Shown here piece after piece: positions 16,992 through 25,817 of a stretch of DNA of 64,000 nucleotides. This DNA comes from Arthrobacter pascens (lineage in GTDB: Bacteria > Actinomycetota > Actinomycetes > Actinomycetales > Micrococcaceae): contig NZ_JAFHKT010000151.1 in NCBI RefSeq assembly GCF_017052465.1, forward strand, positions 372,001 through 436,000. Reading direction: 5' to 3'. The position numbers and the translations under genes were made by a program. Below the pieces are notes generated by a model. The model worked only from the letters and a program-made list of their open reading frames with translations, ran no database searches and was not told where the DNA came from. Position 1 is the stretch's first letter, and each line of letters begins with the position of its first letter.

Positions 16992-17957
16992 ATGAATATC
17001 ATCGACACCATCTCAACCACGGCCGTCGTCGGGTCAGGCTACATGGGCGGCGGAATCGCCCAGGTCCTGGCGCTGCACGGCCACAAAGTCTTGCTGGGCG
17101 ACGTCGACGGCGAGACCACCGAGCGTGCCCGTGTCCGCCTCGTGGAACAGGCCGGGGACTTTGAGGCACAGGGGCTGATGCCCGCAGGCGCCGCAGAGAC
17201 CATAAGCAAAAACCTGGCTGCCGCGGGCAGCCTCGAAGAGGCGGTGGCGGAAGCGGATTACGTAGCGGAGGCGGTTCCAGAGAATTCCGATCTCAAAGCC
17301 GCCATCCTCAGCCGGATCTGCACAGCCGCCCCGGGCAATGCCGTCATCGGTACGAATACCTCGGCCATCCCCATCGGGCAACTGGCCAACTCGGTGACCG
17401 GCCCTGAGCGGTTCCTCGGCGTGCACTGGATGAATCCCGCCCCCTTCATCCCCGGCGTCGAACTCATTCCCGGTCCTGACACCGCGCCTGCTGTGCTGGA
17501 CTGTGTGGAGGCTCTCATGCGCGGACTGGGCAAGACGCCAGCAAGGGTTGCCGACACCCCGGGATTCGTAGCCAACCGGCTGCAGTTCGCGCTGTACAAG
17601 GAAGCGGTTCAAATTGTCGACGACGGCACTGCGACGCCCGCACAAATCGACGCGGTGGTGAGTAATACGTTCGGATTCCGCCTGGCGCTGTTCGGGCCGT
17701 TCGCGATCGGTGACATGGCAGGACTGGATGTCTACGAGTCATCGTTCCGCACGCTGGAGAAAGCCTACGGCGAAAGGTTTACCGTTCCTGGCGCGCTGGC
17801 CGACGCAGTCGCGGAAGGCAACCTCGGGCTCAAGAACGGGCGGGGCTTTCGGAATATCGATCCGCAGGACAGGGCCGCGCTGCTGGCCTACCGCGACGGT
17901 GCCTACGGGCGGCTTTCACAGCTCCGCGCTGAACTCGGGGAGGCGCCGGGGCTATAG
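16992..17957 (+). CDS. 3-hydroxyacyl-CoA dehydrogenase family NAD-dependent dehydrogenase
   Basis: 321 residues. An N-terminal Rossmann domain has VVGSGYMGGGIAQVLALHGHKV at about residue 12 (GxGxMG motif), then NTSAIPIGQL and LGVHWMNPAPFIPGVELIPG with the catalytic histidine. A C-terminal helical domain carries DTPGFVANRLQFAL. This is the fold of 3-hydroxybutyryl-CoA dehydrogenase, L-carnitine dehydrogenase and L-gulonate 3-dehydrogenase, of which the last two act on free hydroxy acids. Position 41 bp after the SDR suggests the third oxidoreductase of the same pathway. Free-acid use is inferred from the absence of any CoA-activating gene here. Confidence 0.88.
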   Translation: MNIIDTISTTAVVGSGYMGGGIAQVLALHGHKVLLGDVDGETTERARVRLVEQAGDFEAQGLMPAGAAETISKNLAAAGSLEEAVAEADYVAEAVPENSDLKAAILSRICTAAPGNAVIGTNTSAIPIGQLANSVTGPERFLGVHWMNPAPFIPGVELIPGPDTAPAVLDCVEALMRGLGKTPARVADTPGFVANRLQFALYKEAVQIVDDGTATPAQIDAVVSNTFGFRLALFGPFAIGDMAGLDVYESSFRTLEKAYGERFTVPGALADAVAEGNLGLKNGRGFRNIDPQDRAALLAYRDGAYGRLSQLRAELGEAPGL

Positions 17958-18022
17958 GGAGCGTCCGGCTCCGGCCGGAGTGGAGACGTTCCCGCCATGA
18001 CTGCGGCAGCGGTCCGCCTGCC

Positions 18023-19096
18023 TCAGCGGAGGTCCTTGATTCCCCGATCCCTGATGAACTGGCCCACGCGGTCACGGGCCAGGGCGGACCGCAGCTGCGC
18101 CAGCGCGACCGTGTCCTGGAGGACGATGGAGCGTCCGTCGGGAGACGTGCCGACGCCCGAGGTGGGCAAGGAGAGGAACACCGCATCCTGCAGCCGGACG
18201 CCCCGCAGGCTGTAGGCGAGGCCCGCCATGGCCGACTGGTCAAGGCCGGTGCTGACGGGGACCAGCGACGAGAGGTAGCCCACCGTCTTGCGGAGCGTCA
18301 CCGGGTTGGTCAGCGTCTTGGGGCTGATGAGTTCGGCGATCAGCGCCTTCAGGAAGGTCTGCTGGTTCCGTACGCGCTGGTAGTCGCCGTCGACGAAGGC
18401 ATAGCGCTCCCGGACGAACTCCAGGGCCTGGGCGCCGTTGAGGTTCTGCACGCCCTGCCGGAACGTGTGGCGCCCGTCGTGCGTCGACGTGAAGGGCGTG
18501 GTGACGTTCACCCTGACTCCGCCGAGGGCGTCGACCAGTCCCTTGAACCTGCCGAAGTCGATCAGGATCGAGTGGTCGATGCGCTGCCCGAACAGGGCGC
18601 CGGCGGTTTCCCGCATGAGGGGCACTCCGCCGAATGCCAGGCCGTCGTTGATCTTGGAGTAGCCGTAGCCGGGGATTTCGGCCCACAGGTCGCGCATGAC
18701 GGAGACGCCGTAGACGTTCTTGCGGTCGGCGCTGACGTGGATCAGGAAGAGGGCATCGGCCCGCTGGTCGGTGGCGACCCTGCCCGCGGTCGCCTTCGAA
18801 TTGTCCTCGCGCGTATCGCTGCCGATGAGCAGGATATTGACGGGCCGCCCTTTGAGGCGGTCAACCGGGGGTGCCGGAGGTTTGGGCTTTGGCTTCGCTG
18901 CAGGGGCCTTGGCTTTTGGCGTTGGCGTTGCGGTGGGCGTCGGGGACGTCACGGGAGGCGCACTCGGGGCCGTCTCAGGGCTGTTGGCGCTGCCCTGGGA
19001 CCAAAAGTAGAGCCCTCCCAGCAGCGGCACCAGCAGGCCCAGCGCCACGAGGAAGGCCAACAATCTGGGCTGCACGCGTCGTTGCGTATCACTCAT
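18023..19096 (-). CDS. LytR-CpsA-Psr (LCP) family wall-polymer ligase
   Basis: 357-residue membrane-anchored protein that attaches teichoic-acid-like or other glycopolymers to peptidoglycan. There is a short cytoplasmic N-terminus, one transmembrane helix (LLAFLVALGLLVPLLGGLYF, residues 11-30), a Pro/Ala/Lys-rich linker to about residue 85, then the LCP domain: VNILLIGSDTRED, DALFLIHVSADRKNV, VMRDLWAEIPGYGYSKINDGLAFGG in pieces, and FVRERYAFVDGDYQRVRNQQTFLKAL in pieces, with the lipid-phosphate-binding arginines. ATG at 19096 is supported because the frame upstream is low-complexity. It stands alone between the catabolic operon and an alcohol dehydrogenase. Confidence 0.92.
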   Translation of the reverse strand: MSDTQRRVQPRLLAFLVALGLLVPLLGGLYFWSQGSANSPETAPSAPPVTSPTPTATPTPKAKAPAAKPKPKPPAPPVDRLKGRPVNILLIGSDTREDNSKATAGRVATDQRADALFLIHVSADRKNVYGVSVMRDLWAEIPGYGYSKINDGLAFGGVPLMRETAGALFGQRIDHSILIDFGRFKGLVDALGGVRVNVTTPFTSTHDGRHTFRQGVQNLNGAQALEFVRERYAFVDGDYQRVRNQQTFLKALIAELISPKTLTNPVTLRKTVGYLSSLVPVSTGLDQSAMAGLAYSLRGVRLQDAVFLSLPTSGVGTSPDGRSIVLQDTVALAQLRSALARDRVGQFIRDRGIKDLR

Positions 19097-19232
19097 GGGA
19101 TAACTATGGTCCTGAAAAGCCCGAATGAAAATGGACGCGCCGGGCGGCGGTGCATGCCATAGAACCGAAGCGGCGGCGCCGGACCCCACCGGGCCGGCGC
19201 CACCGCAGCGGGTGCAACAACCGGACCCGCTG

Positions 19233-20276
19233 CTACCCCAGCGTCGAGGCGTCGATGACGAAGCGGTAGCGGACGTCGGAGGCGAGGACGCGCTCGTAGG
19301 CGTCGTTGATCTTCTCGGCCGGGATGACTTCGATTTCTGCTCCGAGCTGGTGTTCGGCGCAGAAGTCGAGCATTTCCTGGGTTTCGCGGATGCCGCCAAT
19401 GGCCGAACCGGCGAAGGACCGGCGGCCCAGGATGAGCGAGAACACGTTCACCGGAAGCGGTTCGGCCGGGGCGCCGACGTTGACGAGGGCTCCGTCGAGG
19501 GTCAGCAGCTGCAGGTAGGAGCTGATGTCGATCGGGGCGCTGACCGTGTTGATGATCAGGTCGAAGGCGCCCGCGAGCGTCTCGAACGTGGCCGGGTCGG
19601 ACGTCGCGTAGTAATCGTCGGCGCCGAGGCGCAGGCCGTCTTCCTGCTTCTTCAGCGACTGGGAGAGGACAGTGACGTCGGCACCCATGGCAGAGGCCAG
19701 TTTGACGGCCATGTGTCCGAGTCCGCCGAGTCCGACGACTGCGACCTTCTTGCCGGGGCCCGCGCCCCAGTGGCGCAGCGGCGAGTAGGTGGTGATGCCC
19801 GCGCAGAGCAGGGGAGCGGCGACGTCGAGCTCGAGGCCGTCCGGGATCCGCACGACGAAGTCTTCGGTGACCACCACGTGGCTGGAGTAGCCGCCCTGGG
19901 TGATGGTGCCGTCGCGGTCCACGGCACCATAGGTGCCGGTCATTCCGTTGAGGCAGTACTGTTCTTCGCCCTTGCGGCAGTTCTCGCAGTCGCGGCATGA
20001 GTTGACCATGCAGCCGACGCCGACACGGTCACCGATCTTGTGCCGGGTGACGTCGGAACCGATCTCCGTGACGACACCGGCGATTTCGTGGCCGGGAGCC
20101 AGCGGATACTGCTGCGGGCCCCAGTCGCCGCGGACGGTGTGGATGTCGGAGTGGCAGATGCCGGCGTATTTGATCTCGATGAGGACGTCGTGCGGGCCGA
20201 CGTCGCGGCGTTCGATGGTGGTAGGGATGAGGTCCCCGGTCGAGGACGGGGCAGCGTAAGCATTGGCGGTAAGCAT
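19233..20276 (-). CDS. Zinc-dependent alcohol dehydrogenase (YahK/CAD type)
   Basis: 347-residue medium-chain NAD(P)-dependent alcohol or aldehyde reductase. It has catalytic zinc ligands in AGICHSDIH and GHEIAG, the structural zinc cysteines in CRDCENCRKGEEQYC, and the Rossmann motif VVGLGGLGHMAVKLA near residue 180. The GLGGLG form and length match the cinnamyl-alcohol-dehydrogenase/YahK group, broad aldehyde reductases that usually prefer NADPH. ATG at 20276 has AGGAGACCA upstream, better than the earlier in-frame start. It is monocistronic and may detoxify aldehydes; the physiological substrate is unknown. Confidence 0.92.
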   Translation of the reverse strand: MLTANAYAAPSSTGDLIPTTIERRDVGPHDVLIEIKYAGICHSDIHTVRGDWGPQQYPLAPGHEIAGVVTEIGSDVTRHKIGDRVGVGCMVNSCRDCENCRKGEEQYCLNGMTGTYGAVDRDGTITQGGYSSHVVVTEDFVVRIPDGLELDVAAPLLCAGITTYSPLRHWGAGPGKKVAVVGLGGLGHMAVKLASAMGADVTVLSQSLKKQEDGLRLGADDYYATSDPATFETLAGAFDLIINTVSAPIDISSYLQLLTLDGALVNVGAPAEPLPVNVFSLILGRRSFAGSAIGGIRETQEMLDFCAEHQLGAEIEVIPAEKINDAYERVLASDVRYRFVIDASTLG

Positions 20277-20468
20277 TGGTCTCCTGATCAAGGATCGTTA
20301 GGTCTGGCGCCCTGCTTCAGTGGGTGTCCACGCTCAGGCATCGGTCGCGGGAGGAGGGCGCACTATCCATGCAACAGGAGTTTCTGCGCATGCGGGAGTC
20401 CCTGCTGGTACAGGTACTGGCAGAACCTCCCTCGCGGCCCGGGCCGTTCGCCCACGTAAACTGGCACC

Positions 20469-21287
20469 ATGCGGTTGGTAGCGAGTGACATAGACGGAAC
20501 GATTCTTGGGCACGACGGAAAGATCAGTGACCGCACCGTCCGTGCGTTCCACGCCTGCCGGGAGGCCGGCGTCGAACTTGTCTTTGTCACCGGCCGCCCG
20601 CCGCGCTGGCTGCACCCGCTCGAGGAGCAGCTGGGCCACACGGGCACCGTCATCTGTTCGAACGGGGCAGTCGTGTGGGACCTCGAGGCCGGTCAGCTGG
20701 TTTCCGCCCGGACCATGGCACTCCCGGACGTGTTCGAGGTCCGCCGGATCATCAAGAAACTGCGTCCCACAGCCCTGTTTGCCGCCGAAACCCTCAACGG
20801 CTTCCACCTGGAGCCGGGCTTCATTGAAAACGACACGAGCGAGCTCCTGTCCGAGTACACCCCGGCCCCGCTCTCCGAGACGCTCGCGGCGGATGACGCC
20901 GTCGTCAAATTCCTCGCCATCGTCCGAGAAGGCACCGCGGATGACTTCCTGGCCGCAGTGGCTCCCGCCGTCGGGGACCTGGCCAATGTGACGCATTCGG
21001 CGCCCACCGTGGCCATGCTGGAGCTGTCTGTTCCCGGCGTCAACAAGGCAGTCACGCTGGCCAAATATGCTGCCTCGCTGGGGATCGACGCAGGGGACGT
21101 GGTGGCTTTCGGCGACATGCCCAACGACATCGAAATGCTCCGCTGGGCCGGCCACGGGTATGCGATGGCCAGCGGCCATCCGGAAGCGATCCGCGCCGCC
21201 GGCCAGCAGGCGCCGCATTTCGACGACGACGGCGTGGCCCAGATTCTCGAGGGAAAGCTTGCCGAGCTCGGCGTCAGCCGGCCGTGA
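20469..21287 (+). CDS. HAD-superfamily Cof-type phosphatase
   Basis: 272-residue haloacid-dehalogenase phosphatase of the Cof group, which hydrolyses sugar phosphates or flavin/vitamin phosphates. Motif I is SDIDGTILGHDG at residue 7, motif II is FVTGRPP, and motif IV is FGDMPNDIEML; a cap domain lies between. The start is ATG. It is followed 7 bp later by a GDPD gene, so the two may form an operon for phosphate release from polyol or glycerol phosphates. A second Cof-type paralogue sits at 39190-40035. Confidence 0.92.
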   Translation: MRLVASDIDGTILGHDGKISDRTVRAFHACREAGVELVFVTGRPPRWLHPLEEQLGHTGTVICSNGAVVWDLEAGQLVSARTMALPDVFEVRRIIKKLRPTALFAAETLNGFHLEPGFIENDTSELLSEYTPAPLSETLAADDAVVKFLAIVREGTADDFLAAVAPAVGDLANVTHSAPTVAMLELSVPGVNKAVTLAKYAASLGIDAGDVVAFGDMPNDIEMLRWAGHGYAMASGHPEAIRAAGQQAPHFDDDGVAQILEGKLAELGVSRP

Positions 21288-21294
21288 GCCCGCC

Positions 21295-22101
21295 GTGACG
21301 CTGCCCTTCTTCGCCGCCCCGGGCGGCGGCGCCGGCAGGCCCGTCGCGATGGCCCACCGCGGCTTCTCGCTCGACGGCCTGGAGAATTCCATGGCAGCGT
21401 TCAGAGCCGCCGTCGGACACGGCTACCGCTATCTCGAAACGGACGTGCACACCACCGCCGACGGCGTGCTCCTCCTCTTTCACGACGCCGCACTCGACCG
21501 GATCACGGACCGCGCCGGAAGAATTGCCGAGCTGACCGCTGAGGAGGTGGCCAAGGCCCGGATCGGCGGGCGGGAAACGGTGCCCACCTTCGATGAACTC
21601 GTGGCGGCCTTTCCCGAAACCCGCTTCAACCTGGACGTCAAGGACTGGCATTCCGTCCGGAGCCTCGCGGAGGCCATCGAACGGCACGCTGTCCACGACC
21701 GCGTCCTCGTCGCCAGTTTTTCGGACCGACGGCGGAGGGCGGTGCTGCGCCTGCTCAGCCGCCGCACAGCGTCGTCCGCCGGGACGGCGGCAAACGCTGC
21801 CTTCATGGCGCTGTCGCCCTTGCTGGCCGTCCCGGTCCTGCGGTCACCGGCGCGGGCCGTACTGCGCCGCGTCCTGCGCGACGTGGACGCCCTGCAGGTA
21901 CCGGTCCGGTACCGCGCCATTCCCGTGGTGTCGCCCGGCTTCGTCCGCCGGGCGCACTCGCTCGGGCTCTACGTGCATGTGTGGACCGTCAACGAACCGG
22001 CCGAGATGCACCGGCTCCTGGACCTCGGCGTGGACGGCCTCGTTTCCGACCGTGCCGACTTGCTGAGGGATGTCCTCGAGAGCCGCGGCGCCTGGTCCTG
22101 A
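21295..22101 (+). CDS. Glycerophosphodiester phosphodiesterase family protein
   Basis: 268 residues with the GDPD TIM-barrel pattern: AMAHRGFSLDGLENSMAAF near the N-terminus, ETDVHTTADGVLLLFHD with metal-binding Glu/Asp and catalytic His, FNLDVKD, and C-terminal VHVWTVNEPAEMHRLLDLGVDGLVSD in pieces. It hydrolyses glycerophosphodiesters to glycerol-3-phosphate and an alcohol. GTG at 21295 was chosen; the frame is open much further upstream, but that part overlaps the HAD gene in a different phase. An ATG at 21349 is a shorter alternative. No signal peptide, so it is cytoplasmic. Translational coupling to the HAD gene is likely. Confidence 0.88.
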   Translation: MTLPFFAAPGGGAGRPVAMAHRGFSLDGLENSMAAFRAAVGHGYRYLETDVHTTADGVLLLFHDAALDRITDRAGRIAELTAEEVAKARIGGRETVPTFDELVAAFPETRFNLDVKDWHSVRSLAEAIERHAVHDRVLVASFSDRRRRAVLRLLSRRTASSAGTAANAAFMALSPLLAVPVLRSPARAVLRRVLRDVDALQVPVRYRAIPVVSPGFVRRAHSLGLYVHVWTVNEPAEMHRLLDLGVDGLVSDRADLLRDVLESRGAWS

Positions 22102-22143
22102 CCCTGTTACTTACCCGGTGACTTATCCGGCCCGGACACTTGG

Positions 22144-22545
22144 CTAGCTGCGGCCCAGGCCGGTGGACGGGTCCTGGTCGCCCTCGGAGGGATCCGCACG
22201 GAGCTCGTCCGGATCGGGGTCGGGGAGTCCGGCGGGACCGGCCACGTCCCGGGGCGCGTCAGGGGCGTCGGCCTCGTTGCCGCCTGACGCTGCGCCGGAT
22301 CCGCCGCTGGCCTCCGCGCCGGGGCCCTGCGGGGTGTAAGTCGTCCGGCCGGTTCCGCCGCCCGGTGAGGCATCGCCGTCGTCGTCCATGGCGTTGGAGC
22401 CCTCGCTGATGGAGGAGTGGACCTGGATGTCGTCAGCCTCGGAGCCGGGCTCCGGCGTGTGCGCGTCATCCGATTTTTTGGACGTTCCCGCCAAATCCTC
22501 CATGGCGTTCTCCGCTGCTTTTCCAATGCTGTCGCCGATTCCCAT
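22144..22545 (-). CDS. Small acidic, disordered protein with N-terminal amphipathic helix
   Basis: 133 residues of unknown function. The first 20 residues (MGIGDSIGKAAENAMEDLAG) look like a short amphipathic helix seen in CsbD-like or antitoxin-like small proteins. The rest is rich in Asp, Glu, Gly, Pro and Ser with no Cys or Trp, predicting disorder. ATG at 22545 is set by AAGGAGCAAGCTG upstream. It is divergent from the DUF6480-like gene and belongs to a local group of acidic disordered proteins around a stress-type SDR. A role in osmotic or desiccation tolerance is speculative. Confidence 0.7.
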   Translation of the reverse strand: MGIGDSIGKAAENAMEDLAGTSKKSDDAHTPEPGSEADDIQVHSSISEGSNAMDDDGDASPGGGTGRTTYTPQGPGAEASGGSGAASGGNEADAPDAPRDVAGPAGLPDPDPDELRADPSEGDQDPSTGLGRS

Positions 22546-22690
22546 CAGCTTGCTCCTTCGATCGTCTCCGGTCCGGGCCGGAGTTCGCGGCATCTGACTG
22601 TTCCAGAATTATCAGCATGCTTACAATTAGTCCAGTGCCGCCGGGTTTCCATTCGCCGACCAACCACACACCACGGAGGATCGCAGAATC

Positions 22691-22918
22691 ATGAGCAGCT
22701 ACCATCCCGAAAACGACCCCGCCAACCCTGACCGGCCCGGAGCCGCCGAGGGCCAACCGCGTCCGGAGGGAACCGGGCGGGAGGATTCCGCCAGCTCACC
22801 AAACCCCGACCCGCTGGACGGCAATATCACAGGCCTCGAGCCCGGCGGCGGAGTGCCTCCGGGCGAAACGCCTCCCGCCGAGGACCAGATGAGCGGAGAC
22901 CAGGGCCACGACGAGTAG
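22691..22918 (+). CDS. DUF6480-like small protein
   Basis: 75 residues, Pro/Gly/Glu-rich, containing the stretch NPDPLDGNITGLEPGGGVPPGETPP in two parts (NPDPLDGN, GLEPGGGVPPGETPP) that is characteristic of the actinobacterial DUF6480 family. The usual hydrophobic C-terminal segment of some members is absent here. ATG follows a GGAGG site. Function is unknown. It is divergent from the acidic protein at 22144-22545 and is likely soluble and disordered. Confidence 0.75.
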   Translation: MSSYHPENDPANPDRPGAAEGQPRPEGTGREDSASSPNPDPLDGNITGLEPGGGVPPGETPPAEDQMSGDQGHDE

Positions 22919-23038
22919 CAGCCTGCGCTCCCGCTGACTGCAGTCGGGGCGGTGAGGCGCCACCGAAGGCTCAGTCATGCCTGCCCAAATGGCGGAATTG
23001 GCAAGCCCGTTCCCGCGGCTTGCTGGCAGGATGGTGCC

Positions 23039-24163
23039 ATGCGCATCCTCATCGCCCCGGACAAGTTCAAGGGTTCCCTCACCGCCATTGAAGCCGCCGC
23101 CGCCATCGCCGAAGGCGCCCTCCGCGTCTATCCCGATGCCGTGGCCACACAGTTCCCGGTCGCCGACGGCGGCGAAGGGACCCTTGACGCGGCGGTTGCC
23201 GCCGGCTACGAGGAGCGGCTCAACGCCGTCGTGGGCCCGATCCTGGCGCCGATCGGCGCGGCCTGGGCGTTCCGCAAGGATGCCGCCGGCCGGGCCACGG
23301 CGGTCATCGAGACGGCCCAGGCCTCCGGTCTGGCCCACATGGAGCCGACGCCGGAGAACGCCCTGCGCGCGCACAGCTACGGCTGCGGGCAGCTCATCGC
23401 GGCGGCCCTGGATGCCGGCGCCACGGAGATCGTGCTCGGCGTCGGCGGTTCGGCCATGACGGACGGCGGCAGCGGCGCCCTGCGTGCATTGGGCCTCAAG
23501 CCCCTGGATGCGGCCGGGAACGTGGTGCCGCTTGGCGGCGGATCGCTGGCCGATGTGGTGGCACTGGACGCCTCCGGCCTGGACCCCCGGCTGGCCGCCG
23601 TTAACTTCCGGATCGCCGTCGACGTCCGGAACCCACTGGTGGGCAGCACCGGCGCCGCCCACGTCTTCGGCCCCCAAAAGGGTGCCGACGAGGACGCCGT
23701 GGAGAAGCTCGACGCCGGGCTGCGCAACTGGGCGTCGCTGCTCAGGGAGGCCACCGGCCGGGACGTCAACGTTCCGGGAGCCGGCGCCGCGGGCGGCTTC
23801 CCGGCGTCGTTCCTGGGCTTTACGCAGGCCACGCTGGAAGGCGGCTTCGCGCTCGTGGCCGGGCTGACCGGGCTTGCCGGGCAACTCAAGGAAGCCGATC
23901 TGGTCATTACCGGCGAAGGCTCCATGGACTCGCAGTCACTCACCGGCAAAGCGCCGATTGCCCTCGCAGACGCCGCCCGCGAGCTGGGCATTCCGGTGAT
24001 CGTCGTGGCCGGGCGGATCCTCGTCACGCCGGAGGACCTGGCCGGACACGGCGTGGTGGCCGCCGCGCAGCTGCTGGACGTCGCGCCAAGCCCGGAGGAA
24101 GCCATCGCGAATGCGGGCAAGTACCTGACCTGGGCCACCACCCAGGTGCTGGAAGGAGCCTGA
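23039..24163 (+). CDS. Glycerate kinase (GarK/GlxK type I family)
   Basis: 374-residue kinase that phosphorylates D-glycerate, normally to 2-phosphoglycerate, for entry into glycolysis. The sequence opens with the family hallmark MRILIAPDKFKGSLTA and continues with VADGGEGTLD, LGVGGSAMTDGGSGALRALG in pieces, PQKGAD and LVITGEGSMDSQSLTGK in pieces. ATG at 23039 starts this hallmark; the longer open frame from 22952 lacks family similarity. It is monocistronic, with no glyoxylate or tartronate genes beside it, so it probably serves general glycerate salvage. Confidence 0.95.
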   Translation: MRILIAPDKFKGSLTAIEAAAAIAEGALRVYPDAVATQFPVADGGEGTLDAAVAAGYEERLNAVVGPILAPIGAAWAFRKDAAGRATAVIETAQASGLAHMEPTPENALRAHSYGCGQLIAAALDAGATEIVLGVGGSAMTDGGSGALRALGLKPLDAAGNVVPLGGGSLADVVALDASGLDPRLAAVNFRIAVDVRNPLVGSTGAAHVFGPQKGADEDAVEKLDAGLRNWASLLREATGRDVNVPGAGAAGGFPASFLGFTQATLEGGFALVAGLTGLAGQLKEADLVITGEGSMDSQSLTGKAPIALADAARELGIPVIVVAGRILVTPEDLAGHGVVAAAQLLDVAPSPEEAIANAGKYLTWATTQVLEGA

Positions 24164-24201
24164 CTCTTCCTGGCGAGGGCGCCTTGCTTGAATAGCGCTG
24201 C

Positions 24202-24699
24202 TCAGTCGCCCTGCTTCCGGGCCTTCCGGTGCAGGTGCAGGGGGACGTAGGCCAACAGGACGGCGAGCACCGCCAGTAGGATTCCTCCCGCAGTAAGCCC
24301 GGCAGTCCGTCCGGCCGTGACGTCAAAGACGAGGGCGGCCGTCCCCACGCTGAGCGCCGCCACGCCGCTCAGGGCGATCTTGGTGATGTTGTCAGCGCTT
24401 GTCACCAGGGTCTCCTTGAGGCGCTTGCGGAAGAGCCGGCGGTGCACGCTGACCGGGAGCAGGATGAAGGCGGTGGTCAGGGCGGCCAGTGCGACGTTCA
24501 CCAGGTACAGGGTCCGCTGGAAGTCATCCAGAGTTTCAAAACGACTCTGGAACGGCAGCGTCAGCAGAAAGCCGGCAAGGATCTGTACGCCCGTCTGCAG
24601 GACGCGCAGCTCCTGCAACAGCTCCATCCAGTTCCGGTCGAGCTGCTCCTCGCGGGTCTCGTTCCTGCCGCTGCCAGCCGGGGCGTCCGGATCTGTCAT
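24202..24699 (-). CDS. DUF6328-like membrane protein
   Basis: 165 residues. After a short polar N-terminus, the motif LDRNWMELLQELRVLQTGVQILAGFLLTLPFQ (in pieces LDRNWMELLQELR, QTGVQILAGFLLTLPFQ) marks the actinobacterial DUF6328 family. About four transmembrane helices follow and the C-terminus is basic (HLHRKARKQGD). ATG at 24699 is fixed by GGAGGAGG upstream. Function is unknown. It is divergent from the stress-type SDR, with which it may be co-regulated. Confidence 0.8.
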   Translation of the reverse strand: MTDPDAPAGSGRNETREEQLDRNWMELLQELRVLQTGVQILAGFLLTLPFQSRFETLDDFQRTLYLVNVALAALTTAFILLPVSVHRRLFRKRLKETLVTSADNITKIALSGVAALSVGTAALVFDVTAGRTAGLTAGGILLAVLAVLLAYVPLHLHRKARKQGD

Positions 24700-24876
24700 G
24701 CATCCTCCTCCATCTGGCCGAACGGCTGGCGTGTGCTCCAAACCTAGGCTTTGCCACCCCGGAATTCAACAAGTGCTAAGTTTGCTGACTATCTTTGGGC
24801 CAGGTTGTGGACTTGGTCCTCACCACTGCGTTAGGTTCGAAGAGCCGGACCCGGCGAAGCCTTGGAAGGGTGGACG

Positions 24877-25776
24877 ATGAGTGATTCAGCAAAGCAGCCT
24901 GACCAGCCCAGGGATCCCCGTGGAACCTACCACTCGGGCCCGTTTCCCGAGCAGGAACAGAAGCAGCCAGGCCTTACGGCCCCCATGGATCCGCAGCCTG
25001 ACCACGGCGAGTTGAGCTACGAGGGCAGTGACAAGCTTCAGGGCAAGGCCGCCCTCATCACGGGCGGCGACTCCGGCATCGGCAAGGCGGTGGCGATTGC
25101 CTTCGCCCGCGAGGGGGCCGACGTCGCCATTTCCTATCTGCCGGAGGAGGAAGAGGACGCCCGGGACACGGCCGACTGGATCCGCAAAACGGGCCGGCGT
25201 GCGCTGCTCCTTGCGGGCGACGGCCGGAGCGAAGACTTCAGCACGAAGATCGTGGATGACGCCGTGGCAGAGTTCGGGCGGCTTGACGTCGTGGTGCTCA
25301 ATGCCGCTTACCAGAAGAACCGGGACAGCTTCGAGTCCCTGCCCACGGAGGAGTTTGACCGCGTCTTCCAGACCAATCTCTACTCCCTGCTGTGGACGGC
25401 ACGCGCTGCCGTGCCGCACCTGACGGCGGGCGCGGCGATCATCACCACGGCCTCCATCCAGGCGTTCAACCCGTCGCCCGGACTGATCGACTACGCCATG
25501 ACCAAGGCGGCGCAGGTGGCGTTCACCAAGGCGCTGGCACAGGAACTGGGACCCAAGGGCATCCGGGTCAATGCCGTGGCGCCCGGCCCCATCTGGACCC
25601 CGCTCATTCCCGCCACGGAATGGCCGGAAAAACTGCCCACGTTCGGCCAGGACACGCCGCTGCAGCGCGCAGGCCAGCCTGCAGAGCTCGCCGCGGCCTA
25701 TGTCCTGCTGGCGTCCGACGCCGGCTCGTACATCTCCGGCGCGGTGCTTCCCGTCACCGGCGGCAAGGGGTTGTGA
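24877..25776 (+). CDS. SDR-family oxidoreductase, general-stress (YghA/YdaD) type
   Basis: 299-residue short-chain dehydrogenase with an N-terminal hydrophilic tail of about 50 residues (PRGTYHSGPFPEQEQKQPG, DPQPDHGE) typical of the YghA/GSP39 subgroup. It has the cofactor motif TGGDSGIGKAVAIAFAREGADV in part near residue 58, VVLNAAY in place of NNAG, and the Ser/Tyr/Lys catalytic set with DYAMTKAA. Relatives are induced by general stress and use NAD(P)H with aldehydes or alcohols. ATG at 24877 follows GGAAGGGTGG. An acidic disordered protein gene follows it, supporting a stress role. Confidence 0.9.
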   Translation: MSDSAKQPDQPRDPRGTYHSGPFPEQEQKQPGLTAPMDPQPDHGELSYEGSDKLQGKAALITGGDSGIGKAVAIAFAREGADVAISYLPEEEEDARDTADWIRKTGRRALLLAGDGRSEDFSTKIVDDAVAEFGRLDVVVLNAAYQKNRDSFESLPTEEFDRVFQTNLYSLLWTARAAVPHLTAGAAIITTASIQAFNPSPGLIDYAMTKAAQVAFTKALAQELGPKGIRVNAVAPGPIWTPLIPATEWPEKLPTFGQDTPLQRAGQPAELAAAYVLLASDAGSYISGAVLPVTGGKGL

Positions 25777-25817
25777 GCCGCCATTGAAAGAGCGCGGACC
25801 GGCATGCAGCTATGTCC

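Noticed and set aside
19097..19399. N-terminal extension of the LCP protein by 101 residues
   Set aside because: It is a Ser/Pro/Thr-rich shadow of the alcohol dehydrogenase 3' end and would put the membrane helix far from the N-terminus.
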